Part shown: positions 9,447 to 21,267 of the stretch, piece after piece
Layout of the letters: each line of letters begins with the position of its first letter
Numbering within the stretch: the first letter of the stretch is position 1
Assembly (NCBI GenBank): GCA_036346225.1
Contig: JARFIW010001342.1
Coordinates: 1,291,001-1,355,000 of the forward strand
Source of the DNA: Platerodrilus igneus
Lineage: Eukaryota; Arthropoda; Insecta; Coleoptera; Lycidae
Length of the DNA: 64,000 nt
Reading direction: 5' to 3'
Made by a program: the position numbers and the translations under genes
The notes under the pieces: generated by a model
Database searches by the model: none
Told to the model about the DNA's origin: nothing
The model's input: only the letters and a program-made list of their open reading frames with translations

Positions 9447-11091
9447 TATATAAAAGCCAAATTATGGCTAATCTTTGTTAACAATTACAGAACTCAACCC
9501 TTTTTTCTGTGAGTTGCAAAAATTCACTTTAATTTTGCTGTGAATACTTTACATATATTTTATTACCCCGTTTGTGAGTGTAATTAGCTAAGGACACTGC
9601 ACAGACCAAAATGCTTCATATTCTGACCTCAAAATTTGCTGAATATTATTCCCATAACAAATAAATTTTTTATAAGATTAAGAACTTATTCTAGCTGACG
9701 TTACAAATATTTAAATATTCTTATCAGTTACAAACAACGAACCAAAATTTATACTTGCGATTGTTATTGTCAAATAGCGTTTATCAAATTCTCATTTCCA
9801 TTATTATTAACGGCCTTAAATACTTCCTGGTTCCATTTCAAATCTCCATTTAAAGATAGAATATCAGTTTGCAAAATGCATTTTTATTTTTAATCGATAA
9901 AAGTCAGCAGTAGCCTTTGCATCAGGATTACTTATGTCAAAGATCGTTCAATTTTCGTAGTATTTTACAGAATGACTTTGTTTTATAATTATGAAAAGTT
10001 TTATGTTACTTATTGCATGTCGTAAAGTAAATTATAATTTGCTCGAACTACACGTTCGAAGAATTAATCGTTACTCAAACTTACATGGTCGATGTCGTAT
10101 AATAAATAAATGGCGAATCTTAACTACTTACGTTTAATGCAAATTTCTAAGAACGTCATTTTCCATTCGATTCCAGATTTATTTCAAAGCATTAGTCATC
10201 CTGTATGATGTAATATTTATGCAAATTTTGCGTTTCATGAGCTAATTAGTATAAAGTTATCCCGGTTGTTATGATTTGTGTCTATCATAAACTTCGTCTA
10301 TTTTTTTCTAATGAACGCAGTCGATACCCGCTTTCACCTTCTCTCTGTAATACGTAGGGCTATTAAAGTTATCTTATCTATTTTATGGCTTTTTGATAGA
10401 CGCGTGTTTCTTTAAATCGGAGCGTTTGTTCATTGATTGTAAATAATTGACTTTTACAACATTTCTAATAAAATGACGTGTTCTCTTATTAAGTAACCGA
10501 AAACTCTAGAATTAACACGTTTTATAATTGTGATATTATACACGTGGCTCTACATAAAATTGATATAAATTTCTTTTAAGAATGTTGTTATGAAATTTAA
10601 ACACGGTCATTTTATTAAAATCTTTTAGAATATGTCCATGCATTTACACGTAATTTATACACAATTGAGTACTTCTCCAAATACCATGCTTCCATAACAA
10701 AGTGTAGATCAAACCCTTTAAAAAACATACCGACTGTACTTCTGTCTATAGGAGAAAAACCGATCTTAGCAACCAGACTCGCAGCGCCATCCCCTTCCGA
10801 AATATCCTTGAAAGAATCCGTCAATAATGCCGCATCCAAAGAATGTTTTCTGTAACTAGAGACCTTGCCGCTCCACTAAATATTTAACACCACCCTATAA
10901 CCAGCTCGCCGAGCTCCTACGGATAAGTTCACAGAGCACCAGTTTCCCTACTACAAATTGAACTTTGCGTGTCGGTTTCGCTACGTCACGACAACTTATA
11001 ATCGGAGTGTCGTAACGTAGTGCATACACATTCTTCTTGTACGATGGAGACTCACACAGACTCGTTACTTTATTGAAGTTCATAATAGAAA
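9447..11091. other. AT-rich DNA, no gene recognised
   Basis: No transposon protein or known motif is visible. A minus-strand frame of 74 codons at 10615-10839 (starting at TTG; contains SEGDGAASLVAKIGFSPIDR) has fairly gene-like codon use, but there is no ATG start, neighbour or family I recognise, so I leave it unassigned. A second minus-strand ORF at 10895-11083 looks random. Confidence 0.4.
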
Positions 11092-11093
11092 TA

Positions 11094-11123
11094 CAGTATT
11101 GCCCGAAATAAACAGTACTGAAA
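11094..11123 (+). repeat. left terminal inverted repeat
   Basis: 30 bp, identical to the reverse complement of 12374-12403; homology stops abruptly inside. Confidence 0.95.
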
Positions 11124-11229
11124 CTAAGTTGGCGGTGTTTTTATGCGTGCGCTGTCACACTCAAGTTAGCTAGTATAGACCTGTCAAGTAAACCTCAAAC
11201 AAGTAATTAGTAGGGCCTAATTGTTAAAA

Positions 11230-12340
11230 ATGGTGTTAAGTACAGAGGAGAAAGTGTTTCTGGTAGAGCATTATTTTCGTTCATACGGAATCGGCCGACG
11301 TAATGGTGCAAGTTTGCTATACGTGTCTGATCAATTCACACAAAGGTTTAATAAACGTTCTCCAAGTAATGCTGTAATTTTGAAGGTTGTTGAAGAGTTT
11401 AGAAATACAGGTAGTGTATTGTGCCAACGAAAAGGAAACTCGGGGCGTCCCAGGACAGTTAACAACAACAATAACCATGAACGTGTTTCTGAGCAAATCT
11501 TAGAAAATCCGAAAGTCAGCCAGGCAAGGACAGCGTTACAACTTGATTTAAAAGAACTTCCTTTCAAAGAATCCTGAAGGAGCTGGGTACATTTTCGTAT
11601 GTGATTCAGGTACATCAACAACTACATCCTCGGGATTATCGCAGTAGAGTGGAATATTGCGCCAGAATTCTCGCGTTACAGTATGAAAATCCTGAATTTT
11701 TGAAAAATGTTTGGTTTTCAGACGAAGCACATTTCACTTGTCAGGCTATGTGAATCGTCGCACAAATCGATTTCTGGGCTTTGCCAGACCCGATGAGGTT
11801 CAAGAGGTTCCTTTACATAGTGAAAAAGTGAGTGTCTGGTGTGCTGTTTCCGGACACGGAATCATTGGTCCGTACTTTATCGAAGAGAATGGTAGGCAAG
11901 TCACACTTAATCAACAGAGGTACAGACAAATTTTAACACGATTTATCCCTGATCTACGTCAATTCTGTCGTGCACGTAACGGCATTTCGAAACCAATTTT
12001 TCAGCAGGACGGGGCAACTTGCCATACTGCTGCCGCAATTCGTCAATTTCTTCAAGAATATTTTCCAAGCAAATTCATATCACGATTTACTGACTTCCCT
12101 TATCCTTCACATTCTCTAGACCTCACACCTCCAGACGCATACATTTGGGGCATGGCTAAAAATGCCGTTTTCAAACGGGCACCACAAACCATCGATGAAT
12201 TAAAGGATGCCGTTAGAGTCTTCTTCGCAGCCCTGAGACAACCCTTATTCAATAACATGACCAGAAACTTAGAACATCGTTATGAAGTCTGTCTCGAACG
12301 AGGAGGTGCACATTTAGAACATATAATAAAATGTCAATAA
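11230..12340 (+). pseudogene. DD41D transposase with two frameshifts
   Basis: The start is the ATG at 11230 (MVLSTEEKVFLVEHYF), a helix-turn-helix N-terminus ending with the GRPRT hinge at about residue 76. The reading frame loses one base near 11551-11555 (A-run), giving a stop at 11575, and one base near 11733-11737 in the codon run after FSDEAHF. The second half (11711-12340) is open. The catalytic acidic residues are all present: Asp at 11721-11723 (FSDEAHF), Asp at 12008-12010 (QQDGATCHT) and Asp at 12134-12136 (PPDAYIWG), with 41 residues between the last two. The C-terminus (LEHRYEVCLERGGAHLE) matches IS630/Tc1/mariner-type insect transposases. The protein would cut and paste DNA at TA sites; it cannot be made in full from this copy. 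Confidence 0.88.
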
Positions 12341-12373
12341 GATGTATTTTTTAAATATACAAAACAATTACAA

Positions 12374-12403
12374 TTTCAGTACTGTTTATTTCGGGCAATA
12401 CTG
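12374..12403 (-). repeat. right terminal inverted repeat
   Basis: 30 bp, reverse complement of 11094-11123, followed by the TA duplication. Confidence 0.95.
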
Positions 12404-12405
12404 TA

Positions 12406-13080
12406 GTTGTAAACAAGACTGGTAGGCGCTGACTATTGTAAATAAGTAAACATTATCCTATCTTATCATGTGCGCATTGCCACACCCTGACGAGTGAGAT
12501 AAAGAGTATTACACTCCCGGCGGTAATGTACTAGAGTCACTACGTCGGTTGGTAACAATGATAAATGTTTGCAAAATGATGCGCAAATGAGGTATTACGT
12601 TATATAAATGTTTTAAATTACTACATCACATGCAAAAAAAACCGAGAAAGATACTTACGTAACTGTAGGACTCCTTACAGCATTACGCTATTATAACGGC
12701 AGCTGGCGTCGGGGAGCATTCCGCGCGTGGGTCATCCGCTGGGCCCCCTTGTCGAATCTAAATTCAAATTGTCTTCTTCTTTATGTAGAGGTACGATAAA
12801 TAAACTGGTATGAGGAACGATAATTAGGTATCAGCAGGAAACCTACATAACCTGAAAAGAAGACAAGAACGGCATAAAGATAAACCACTAGGCTCGACGT
12901 CTGGCTGGCTAGTCCTCGACGTGTCGGACATCACCCCTCTTCTTTCATACTCCGCGTCTGCGTAATCCTTTGCGCAAACGCACTGTCTGAAGTGACGGAA
13001 ATACGCGCACAAGTATTTTAAAATTATTGCCGCGAAATCACTTACAAATTAAAACTAAAATTCGAAATGTTTACGGCCGA
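12406..13080. other. no gene recognised
   Basis: Unique-looking sequence, partly CG-rich around 12700-12760 and 12890-12980. The 62-codon minus ORF at 12824-13012 shows no recognisable motif. Confidence 0.4.
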
Positions 13081-13252
13081 TTTTCGGCACGTAACAAGAA
13101 AAGGAAAGGGAGGCAGTAAAAAGGGAGTAGGAGGGAGAGTGGAAGTGAGTTAGAGAGGGTGGGAAAGAAAGGTGGAGGAAGAGAGGGAGGGAGACTGGAA
13201 GGGAGAGAGGGAGGGAGACTGGAAGGGAGAGAGGGAGGGAGAGAGAAAAACT
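13081..13252. repeat. GA-rich minisatellite
   Basis: Purine tract with a repeated unit of about 28 bp (gagagggagggagactggaag) in two to three copies near 13175-13250; polypurine on the plus strand. Confidence 0.8.
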
Positions 13253-14430
13253 ACACTACCTGCATAGTCGAAGAGAGACTACCTACTAACAGGAAAACAT
13301 GCGCATGGTGAGTAAAATACGGTAAACTAAGAAGAAGGTTTATTCTTGTATTTGACGTGAAAACAGTAACTAGAGAGAGAAAAGCAACTCGAACTGCAGT
13401 TTTAAAAGAATTAGTCAACTCTAACAAAATATACGTAACGTGTTATAGGTTATTTTCAATGCTACGTCAGTGCGAACTAGCATCAATAGACGTCTGCACT
13501 TTTCAATCAATCGCATTGTGTGAAGTTCACCAATATATTATTCAATAGTCCATGAATTATCAGTTAACACCAATTACCACAAATACATGTAATTTGCTAC
13601 CATCCATAAATGAACAATAAATTTCCCTCTTCATCTTAATATTTATGACGAACAACCCTATTTAAATGCTTGTACTCTATCATTTAGAATAAACAAAACC
13701 GAACGTTATAGCAGAAAAGGGTGGATAATAAATAGGTAGATTAAATGCTGATTTTTGCCCATGACATTAAATTTTGATAAGATAATTATAGCTTCTTGTC
13801 TTAATAAGTGAAGAACGTGCATGTCAACTAAGAAGGGTCCGAGAGTTATAAAATATTTATTTCTAGATTTTAGGGTCAATTTTTTCGTGATTTCTAGATG
13901 TTTTGCAAAAATAGTGAAGTATAATTTCCAGCGGTATTGAACTTTATCTTTTTGCAAACTCTTTTACACTTTTGGCACTGAGTTCGTAAGATAGCGAAAT
14001 TCTTCTATGAGAAACACTTCAAATGCTACTAGCACATTTTGTATCTTAAATCTTCTTCTTTTTCTCTTGCAGCAATGCGGTACAAGTGCATTCAATTAAC
14101 CTGGAACAAACTTACTCTTCAAAGTTAATCACTAACACCAACTATGAGCGTATTTAGAAATCGCAAAGAAAGCACTCACTTCATACCTGTACGGGTTCAA
14201 TAACAGCTGTTGATTACACATCTCTTCACCTCCTTTCAAACCCAAAAATATGTCACAATCTAGAGAAACTTTCAAAACTATGATGTGATGATTTTTGTAA
14301 GTTTTAATACTGCGGATATTCACAACTGCACCACCGAAACCAACACTTCCATTAGGAAAAAAACTTGAATAACAAAAATATGGAAGTAAAGCGAACAAGA
14401 TATACAGGAGCTTCAGATTCTTACTATAGA
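13253..14430. other. no gene recognised
   Basis: AT-rich. Short ORFs at 13357-13548 (+), 13706-13957 (-) and 14132-14398 (-) show no family motif. The last lies just downstream of the BEL/Pao fragment on the same strand and could be further decayed element sequence. Confidence 0.35.
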
Positions 14431-15510
14431 TACTTGTCTGACTTGGTTCGAGGGTATCCCTTTTGCACTTCTACTACAACTCCTTTTGTCAAAAAGTTTT
14501 CGTTTGCCTCTTCAACTTCAATGGGCTTTACCTTCTAAAACTACTTTGTCTTTCCTGCTGGGATTGACATATATTCATGTAATCAGCGTTTCTAAAAATT
14601 AACCACCATTTTCTGGGACAACTTGTAATTTAGACGCATCGTTGTTGTGTCAACCTTCTTAAAGGGTTTCGTTCCTATTGAGGATCCCAGAAGGAAGTGA
14701 TTATGTGTATGCGCTTCTAGTTCATCAGCACTAGGCATGTACCTAAACGGTCTAGAATTTCTAATGTCGACTTCTAGTAAGTAGCAGCGTAGATTCTAGT
14801 CGTCAGGTCGCTTAGTGGGCATCTCATACTGATCGAACTAATCTCTCCCAACTCCCTCCCATATAAGGAGCTGCGGGTGGGTTTAACTTCCAGGTTATAT
14901 TCTCAGTGCGCTTTAATTTCGTCCAGTGGAATTTAATAAATTAGTTTCTCAACTCATTCCATACGCCTACAAATATCGTTCTATAACCAGTATGACACTC
15001 TATGGGATTGCCGTGTCGAAAATACATACCATGCATAAATCCTTGCTTAGGGCGTATGTAATCTCGGCATATACGGCTCGTTCTATGAGACAAGTAAACA
15101 TACACATCCATCTCTACTTTATACGACGCCCTTCCACCCAGTGGACCAAAGAAATCTTTTCTCGTATACAAAAATGGTTACAGATACGTGACTAACGTGT
15201 CCTGAGGGAGGTGGATTCGGTTTAGCATGCAGATTTTTGCTAAACTGGCAATATGTACCTATAGGGTTCAAAACTACACGTAAACCTGAAATTACCTACA
15301 ATTGTCTGAGCTCATTTACTGCTGTTTCATAATTTGATTGTAAATACTTCTCATGGTATTGCATAACCATGAACTGGGTCGTTTTTTGGAACTTGATAAT
15401 ATTATGGATTTTTAAATCAAATAAAATTCCAACTGCTCTTGCCGTACGCCCTCTCATGTGAACAATTCCTGCCTCATCAAAAAATTTAGACAACTGGTAC
15501 ATGATGCTTT
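14431..15510 (-). pseudogene. BEL/Pao retrotransposon pol remnant (integrase to C-terminus)
   Basis: Reading the minus strand from right to left gives three parts of a BEL/Pao polyprotein. 15502-15296: pre-integrase region with MRGRTARAVGILFD, then MVMQYHEKYLQSNYETAVNEL, matching the YHExxxHxxxETVVNEL zinc region. 15171-14941: integrase core start DFFGPLGGRASYKVE and the stretch ending IFVGVWNELRN, matching the NGTNFVGAxxEL motif, although the conserved Asp/Asn are replaced (GYRTIF). 14740-14440: a C-terminal domain in broken frames (NHFLLGSS, GTKPFKKVDTTTMRLNYKLSQK, KGVVVEVQKGYPRT). Many stops and shifts make it an old fossil. No LTR was found nearby. Confidence 0.72.
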
Positions 15511-15899
15511 TTTGTCTAAAGGTATGTCAGAGTGGTTATAGTGATATAGCTCTTCCCGGTAACTGCTTAGCTGTGTTTGTTAGTACATAACTTCTTTTGG
15601 TTGATCTATTTCAATCGGCAAAAGCACACTAGACTTGAACTTTTTAGAATTGCTTTCTAAGTTGTGTATTTTCCAAAGTACATATCTAGCATTGAGCATA
15701 TAATTATTTGTGACATACTTAGTAATTAGGGAAATGTTAAACCAGAAATTGATAACTGTTTAAAATTTTAAAAAAGCCGCGGTTTTGAATATTCTAAAAA
15801 ACAGTACATTACTGTTTGAAATTGTTTTTAAATATTAAACACACACGCTTATAAAGAACTCATTTCTAAAATCCCCGCAATTTTAGATTTCTCAGGCAA
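15511..15899. other. no gene recognised
   Basis: AT-rich spacer between the BEL/Pao remnant and the 335-bp tandem repeat; may include decayed pol sequence upstream of the integrase. Confidence 0.35.
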
Positions 15900-16985
15900 T
15901 GGTTGTTTAAAGCATGTAAAAATTTTGAGGTTTGAGACTTTTAAAAGTGTAACTTTGCAGGAGTTGGTTGGATTTTAAGTCTGTTTGCAGATTCAAATTC
16001 TGCATAAAATTCTAGACTAATTTGATGTATTGCATGTCTAAAAAATTTATAAGGACGACCATAAAATCGCTACCGGTAAAAAAATCTTAAAATTGGGGTA
16101 GCTCTCTAGGGGATGATGCAATCTAAGAAATTCCGAGAGATTCGGGTAGCTGAGAAAATTCTAATATTAATTGATACCAAACAAGATAGATTCATCTCGA
16201 AAGATGCAATGGCTAGTCGAAGAAAATTATTTGTTAGGTTATAGAGCAAAGAGCAAAAATTTAAAGGTTCAGGACTTTAAAAGTGTAACTTTGTAAGAGG
16301 TGGTCGGATTTTAAATCTGTTTGCAGATTCAGATTCCGCATAAAATTCTAGACTAATTTGATGTATTGCATGACTAAAAAATTTATAAGGACGACCATAA
16401 AATCGCTGCCTGCAGAAAATCTTAAAATGAGGGTAGCTCTTTGAGGGGTGATGCAATCTAAGAAATTCCTAGAGATTCAGGTAGCTGAGAAAAATCTAAT
16501 ATTAATTGATACCAAACAAGATAGGTGTATCTCGAAAGATGCGATGACTAGTCGAAGAAAACTATTTGTTAGGTTATAGAGCAAAGAGCAAAATTTAAAG
16601 CTTCAGGACTTGAAAGGGGCAACTTTGCAGGAGGTGGACCGATTTTTAATCTGCTTGCAGATTGAAATTCAGCATAAAATTCTAGACTAATTTGATGTGT
16701 CACATGGTTAAAAAATTTATAAGGACGACCATAAAATCGCTACCAGCAAGAAATCTTGATGCAATCTAAGAAATTCCTAAAGATTCAGGTAGCTGAGAAA
16801 AATCTAATATTAATTGATACCAAACAAGATAGGTTTATCTCGAAAGATGAAAAATGGTTGGTCGAAGAAAACTATTTGGTCAAGATGTGGGAAGAAATGA
16901 GGATGCTAAGATGAAAATGTAAGATATATTTATCTCGAAAGATGAAAATGGCTAGTCGAAGAAAACTATTTGGTCCAGATGAGTG
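15900..16985. repeat. 335-bp tandem repeat, about 2.8 copies
   Basis: The anchor aaaaatttataaggacgacc starts at 16041, 16376 and 16711, exactly 335 bp apart each time. Units contain ataaaatcgct, ggggtagctct, attgataccaaacaagatag and gcaaagagcaaaa. The third unit has lost about 50 bp near 16755. A shorter duplication (tatctcgaaagatgaaaa... tggtcgaagaaaactatttgg) repeats at about 16837 and 16930. No coding content. Confidence 0.9.
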
Positions 16986-17484
16986 AGGGAAATGAGGGAT
17001 CCCTCTCTTCATTTCCTCCTTTTGGGAATTACATTTAAATGTGTGAGGAAAATAAGGATGCTGGAGGAAAATGAGGCGGCAGAATGCATGTATTCCTCCT
17101 ACTATAAAAATTGAAAATAAAAATCGTATTATAAAAATAAGTTCAAAGTTACAATATTTATTCATTATTTAAAACTTGTAATTTAATTCACGTTGGAAAT
17201 ATGATCAATTTCTACAACTTCAATTTTCTTACATCATATCAAAAAAACAAAACACGTCAGACATAATATTGCTATCTTACCTTAGCCCGGTTTTTAAATG
17301 TAAGAGTCGATATGTAAGAACACCGAAGAATTAGCTAACATACCTGCAACAAAATAAAAACCATCAGTTAGTGATTCAATGACCATGAAAAATAAGACAA
17401 ATTGAATCAAAATATTACCTAAAAATTAAGTAAGGTGTTTTTGAGCTGATAATTCACGCAAAACTTATTTTTGGTACAACTGCA
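16986..17484. other. no gene recognised
   Basis: AT-rich spacer. The minus-strand ORF at 16872-17165 overlaps the repeat and has no recognisable motif. Confidence 0.4.
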
Positions 17485-17550
17485 ATTTGCGTGTATGTGT
17501 GTGTGCGTGCGTTAGTGCGTGCGTGCGTGCGTGTATTGGTGTTGGTGTTG

Positions 17551-17619
<69 letters not shown>

Positions 17620-17622
17620 CTT

Positions 17623-17681
<59 letters not shown>

Positions 17682-18057
17682 TGTGTCTGTGTCTGTGTCT
17701 GTGTCTGTGTCTGTGTCTGTGTCTGTGTCTGTGTCTGTGTCTGTGTCTGTGTCTGTGTCTGTGTCTGTGTCTGTGTCTGTGTCTGTGTCTGTGTCTGTGT
17801 CTGTGTCTGTGTCTGTGTCTGTGTCTGTGTCTGTGTGTGTGTGTCTGTGTCTGTGTCTGTGTCTGTGTCTGTGTCTGTGTCTGTGTCTGTGTCTGTGTCT
17901 GTGTCTGTGTCTGTGTCTGTGTCTGTGTCTGTGTCTGTGTCTGTGTCTGTGTCTGTGTCTGTGTCTGTGTCTGTGTCTGTGTCTGTGTCTTGTGTCTGTG
18001 TCTGTGTCTGTGTCTGTGTCTGTGTCTGTGTATGTGTCTGTGTCTGTGTCTGTGCTG
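17485..18057. repeat. long hexanucleotide microsatellite with phase-ordered variants
   Basis: About 90 hexamers. From left to right the repeat changes from GTGTTG to GTGTTC (about 17550-17620), then GTGTCG (about 17624-17678), then GTGTCT for the remaining about 370 bp with two small phase slips (near 17835 and 17990). Because the period is six, all frames on both strands stay open and give long ORFs of repeated dipeptides (VSVS, CLCL, TDTD, HRHR); these are not genes. Confidence 0.97.
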
Positions 18058-18127
18058 TGCCGTGACTGTAACACTGTGTCGTTTAATAAATGCTGTGTGT
18101 CCATGTGTTTGTGTAAATGTGTGGAAC

Positions 18128-18214
18128 GTACACTTAGAACTAATAGAATACGCCTGAGGTCCACTTCGATTAAACATAGGAACGACACTTAGAACAATAG
18201 AATACGCCTGAGGT
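18128..18214. repeat. short tandem duplication, 56-bp period
   Basis: cacttagaac(t)aatagaatacgcctgaggt occurs at 18130 and again at 18186. Confidence 0.8.
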
Positions 18215-18499
18215 AAGTCGATACATAAAATTATAAGACACCTCGCGCGTAAACAACTAGGTCTCAAAAGGGCTGTAGCTCGATTAGGGCTTGTCTCATT
18301 TCAAAAATCAGATTTATATCTCAAGTAAAACTGAATAGAAAATGTCTTCACTCTTTGAAAAATTCCCCAGAAAACAGGATAAAGTTCAAAGTGTGCCAAT
18401 CCTCAGTACTTCTGTACTTTCAAAAAATAAAGTGTTATCACAGTCACTTTGAATTTTTTTAAATAGCAATACAATAAAAACTCCTTATTCAAAAATAAT

Positions 18500-19093
18500 T
18501 TTAAACTAGATACATATTTCAACCACTAGAAAGGTCATTCTCATTAGAAGAACTCCAAAAAATCAAGAAATGGCTCAGGAAACTTTCTGAGGACCTCACC
18601 CTCGCCACGTAAACTGAAGACTTCGTTTCCTATTATTACTCACATAGAATTTATATATTTGGAATTGAACCAATTTAAAAAATTTATATATATTTGAATT
18701 CGCTACAAAATTTACATTCATCTCATGGATGTCCATAAAGTTGCTGAAAATCTAGGTCTTAAAAGCAAATCTTTATATGATAGAGATATCGTTTAGAAAT
18801 TCTTCTGAAGAAAGTCTCCCTCGCTACGTAAGTTGAAAGTTTCGTTTCTAGTTATTGCTCATGTCGAGTTTGTATCTGAATTGAAATTTTGAATTCCTTA
18901 CAAATTCCCGATTTAAATACATATTTTATATGTTTAGAAAAATCAACAAAGCCTAGGATTAAGTAGGATGTGAGATGCCATTATCATTTGCAAAAATTTA
19001 AAAAATGAAAGAACCCTTCTGTAGATACCCTCTTCAACGCGTAAGCTGAAGTGAGCCTTCCTAATAAATAACATCCGAGGATATTCTCTGATA
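18500..19093. repeat. degenerate tandem repeat, about 215-bp period
   Basis: A box of the form ctgargacctcaccctcgc-acgtaa-ctgaag-cttcg recurs near 18588, 18804 and 19017 (spacings about 216 and 213 bp), with AT-rich sequence between. It abuts the left end of the foldback structure. Confidence 0.65.
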
Positions 19094-19099
19094 TGTGTG

Positions 19100-19640
19100 A
19101 AGTTAGCAACCCATTTTTTAAAAATCATGATTTTGAAAGTTGTTCCAAATTGTTCTAATCTTGTACCGCATCGTTCCACTTCGACATTATTTATTCCAAA
19201 AGATTCCTCGAAAATTTGGAAAAAACCCATTTTGTTACTGGCACCCCATTTATCGAAAATTGCGGTTTTGGCCAACGGTTAACATTGTTCTAGTTGTTTC
19301 AAACAATGTTTCAAAACGACAATTCCGTATCTAAACGATTCTTCAAAAAAACGGCAAAAAACATTTTTTTGCTGGTATCCAATTTTTTTAAAATCAAAAT
19401 TTTGGCCCTCGATTAAGACTGTTCTAGTTGTTCCAAACATTGTTCCAAAAGGACAATTCCGTATCTAAGCGATTTTCAATAAAACGAAAAGAAAAATTTT
19501 TTGCTGGCACCCCATTTTTCAAAAATCGAAATTTTGGCCCTCGATTAAGATTGCTCTAGTTGTTCCAAACATTGTTTCAAAAAGAAAATTCCATATCTCA
19601 ACGATTCTTCAAAAAACGGAAAAAACAATTTTGGACAAAC
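19100..19640 (+). repeat. outer array, left arm (about 120-bp units)
   Basis: About four units built from gctggcaccccattttt, ggccctcgattaaga, ctagttgttccaaacattg and acaattccgtatctaa; the outermost unit is diverged. Confidence 0.85.
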
Positions 19641-20904
19641 AAGACTGCCGAGTCAAGAGTAAACATACCTTTACCTTCTTGCTCCAATAGATAACTTTTT
19701 GTTCTGAACTGTTCTAAACCTAGAAAACATAGTTCTGCAGTATAATTCTCCTATCACCAGCGGTTCTCCCAAAAACCGATGTTTTTACTTAATCTGCAGG
19801 AGTAAACATAGCCTTCCTTTTCTATTCCAATGGCTAACTTTTTGTTCTGAGCTGCTCTAAGCCTAGAAAACAAAGTTCTGCAGTATGAATCTCCTATCAC
19901 CAGTGGTTCTCCCAAAAATCAATGTTTCTACAGTATCGACAAGAGTAGACATAGATTCCTCTTCTGTTCTAATGATTTACTTTTTGTTCTGAGCTGTTCT
20001 AAGCCTAGAAAACATAGTTCTGCAATATGAATCTCCTCGTAGTGGTATATGTGTGACTACTACGCCCAAGGTCCTGGGTTGAATCCCGACACGGTCCGCT
20101 TGAAAAATGTTAGGCGAGCATTTTTCACAAAAATACACCCTCGTTCGGATGAGAGGTAAAATGGAGATCCCGTGTGTGAGTGTTGTCACGCACGTTAAAG
20201 ATCCCTACCTTGCTTGGAACAGCAAGGGTTCGGCAAAATTCCAAATTTTCCAGGTGAAAAAAAAACTCGCTTCCTGGCCAATGTAGTACCTTCGGGTGGA
20301 GCATTGGAAAATCACATGTAAAGTATGAATCTCCTATCACCAGAGGTTCTCCCAAAAATCTATGTTTTTACAGTATCGACAAGAGTAAACATAGCCTTCC
20401 TCTTTTGTTCCAATGGCTAACTTTTTGTTCTGAGCTGTTCTAAGCCGTAGGAAACATAGTTCTTCAGTATGAATTTCCTATCACCAGTGGTTCTCCCAAA
20501 AATCGATGTTTTTACAGTATCGACAAGAGTAGACATAGCCTTTCTCTTTTGTTCCAATGGCTAACTTGTTGTTCTGAGCTGTTCTAAGCCTAGAAAGAAT
20601 AGCTCTGCAGTATGAATCTCCTATAACCAGCAGTTATCCCAAAAATGGATGTTTTTACCTAATCTGCAGGAGTAAACAAAGCCTTCCTCTTCTGTTCCAA
20701 TGGCTAACTTTTTGTTCTGAGCTGTTCTAAGTTTAAAAAACATAGTTCTGCATTATGAGTCTCTCATCGCCACCAAAATCGAGGTTTTTCTTGTATGGAC
20801 AAGAGTAAATATAGTTTTTCCTTTTGTTCCATATAGCTATTTTTTTCTTTTGACCATATAGGAGTCATTGTTTTCATTACAAAAATAAGAAGTAAATTAT
20901 GAAT
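19641..20904 (+). repeat. inner array, left arm (about 142-bp units)
   Basis: Six units marked by ttctgcagtatgaatctcc near 19733, 19875, 20020, 20465, 20607 and 20748 (the third is split by the SINE). Each also has ggttctcccaaaaatc, gtttttacagtatcgacaag and ggctaactttttgttctgag. Confidence 0.88.
20038..20323 (+). mobile_element. tRNA-derived SINE, copy A
   Basis: Head with GGTATATGTGTGACTACTACGCC and a B box (GGGTTGAATCC), followed by a body containing gcgagcatttttcacaaa, cacgcacgttaaagatccct and ttgcttggaacagcaagg, and ending atcacatgtaaa without a poly(A). Flanked by the 12-bp duplication tatgaatctcct (20026-20037 and 20324-20335). It is slightly shorter at the 5' end than copies B and C. 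The RNA polymerase III promoter would be internal. Confidence 0.92.
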
Positions 20905-21267
20905 GGGCTCTTATGGCAAGTATGCGTGAAGTAAATCCCATAAGAATTAAATTGCATTTCACGCACCGGTGTGTGACATATTGATGTGTGAAGTAGAACT
21001 TTATACACGGACGTAGAAAAATTGTTTTGAAATACATTACACCAAAATCTTGACAAATATATGACTTATTTTTATTATTATTATTAAATGCTATTAATAT
21101 TTTATTATAAACATGTACTCCTAAATATAACTTATATGTTCGTTCTCGTTGTGGTTGGTGAGATATTTTTTCGTTAGGAAAAAGCCACGTAGATTTTATA
21201 GGTATATACGATTATTGGTGTATCGTTCCATGACATAAGATCCTTGTCAAACATATTCATTAATAAT
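20905..21267. other. loop of the 3.2-kb foldback
   Basis: Unique AT-rich sequence with no ORF of note. It contains ctcttatggcaag and an imperfect partner, and an (ATT)n run near 21070. No promoter or coding signal is convincing. Confidence 0.6.

Larger units (their letters stand above)
11092..12405 (+). mobile_element. Tc1/mariner-superfamily DNA transposon, 1310 bp, DD41D
   Basis: Perfect 30-bp terminal inverted repeats at 11094-11123 and 12374-12403 (outer end CAGTATTGCCCG), flanked by TA on both sides (11092-11093 and 12404-12405), the target-site duplication of this superfamily. The element holds one transposase gene with two single-base losses. Undamaged ends suggest a fairly recent insertion that could still be mobilised in trans if a functional transposase exists elsewhere. 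Confidence 0.9.

Noticed and set aside
10615..10839. 74-codon minus-strand frame with gene-like codon use
   Set aside because: Starts only at TTG, has no splice signals or family that I recognise; kept as a note in the region entry, not a gene call.
17454..18267. Five ORFs of 190-250 codons on both strands with repeated dipeptides
   Set aside because: All are read-throughs of a 6-bp microsatellite, which cannot create stop codons in any frame.
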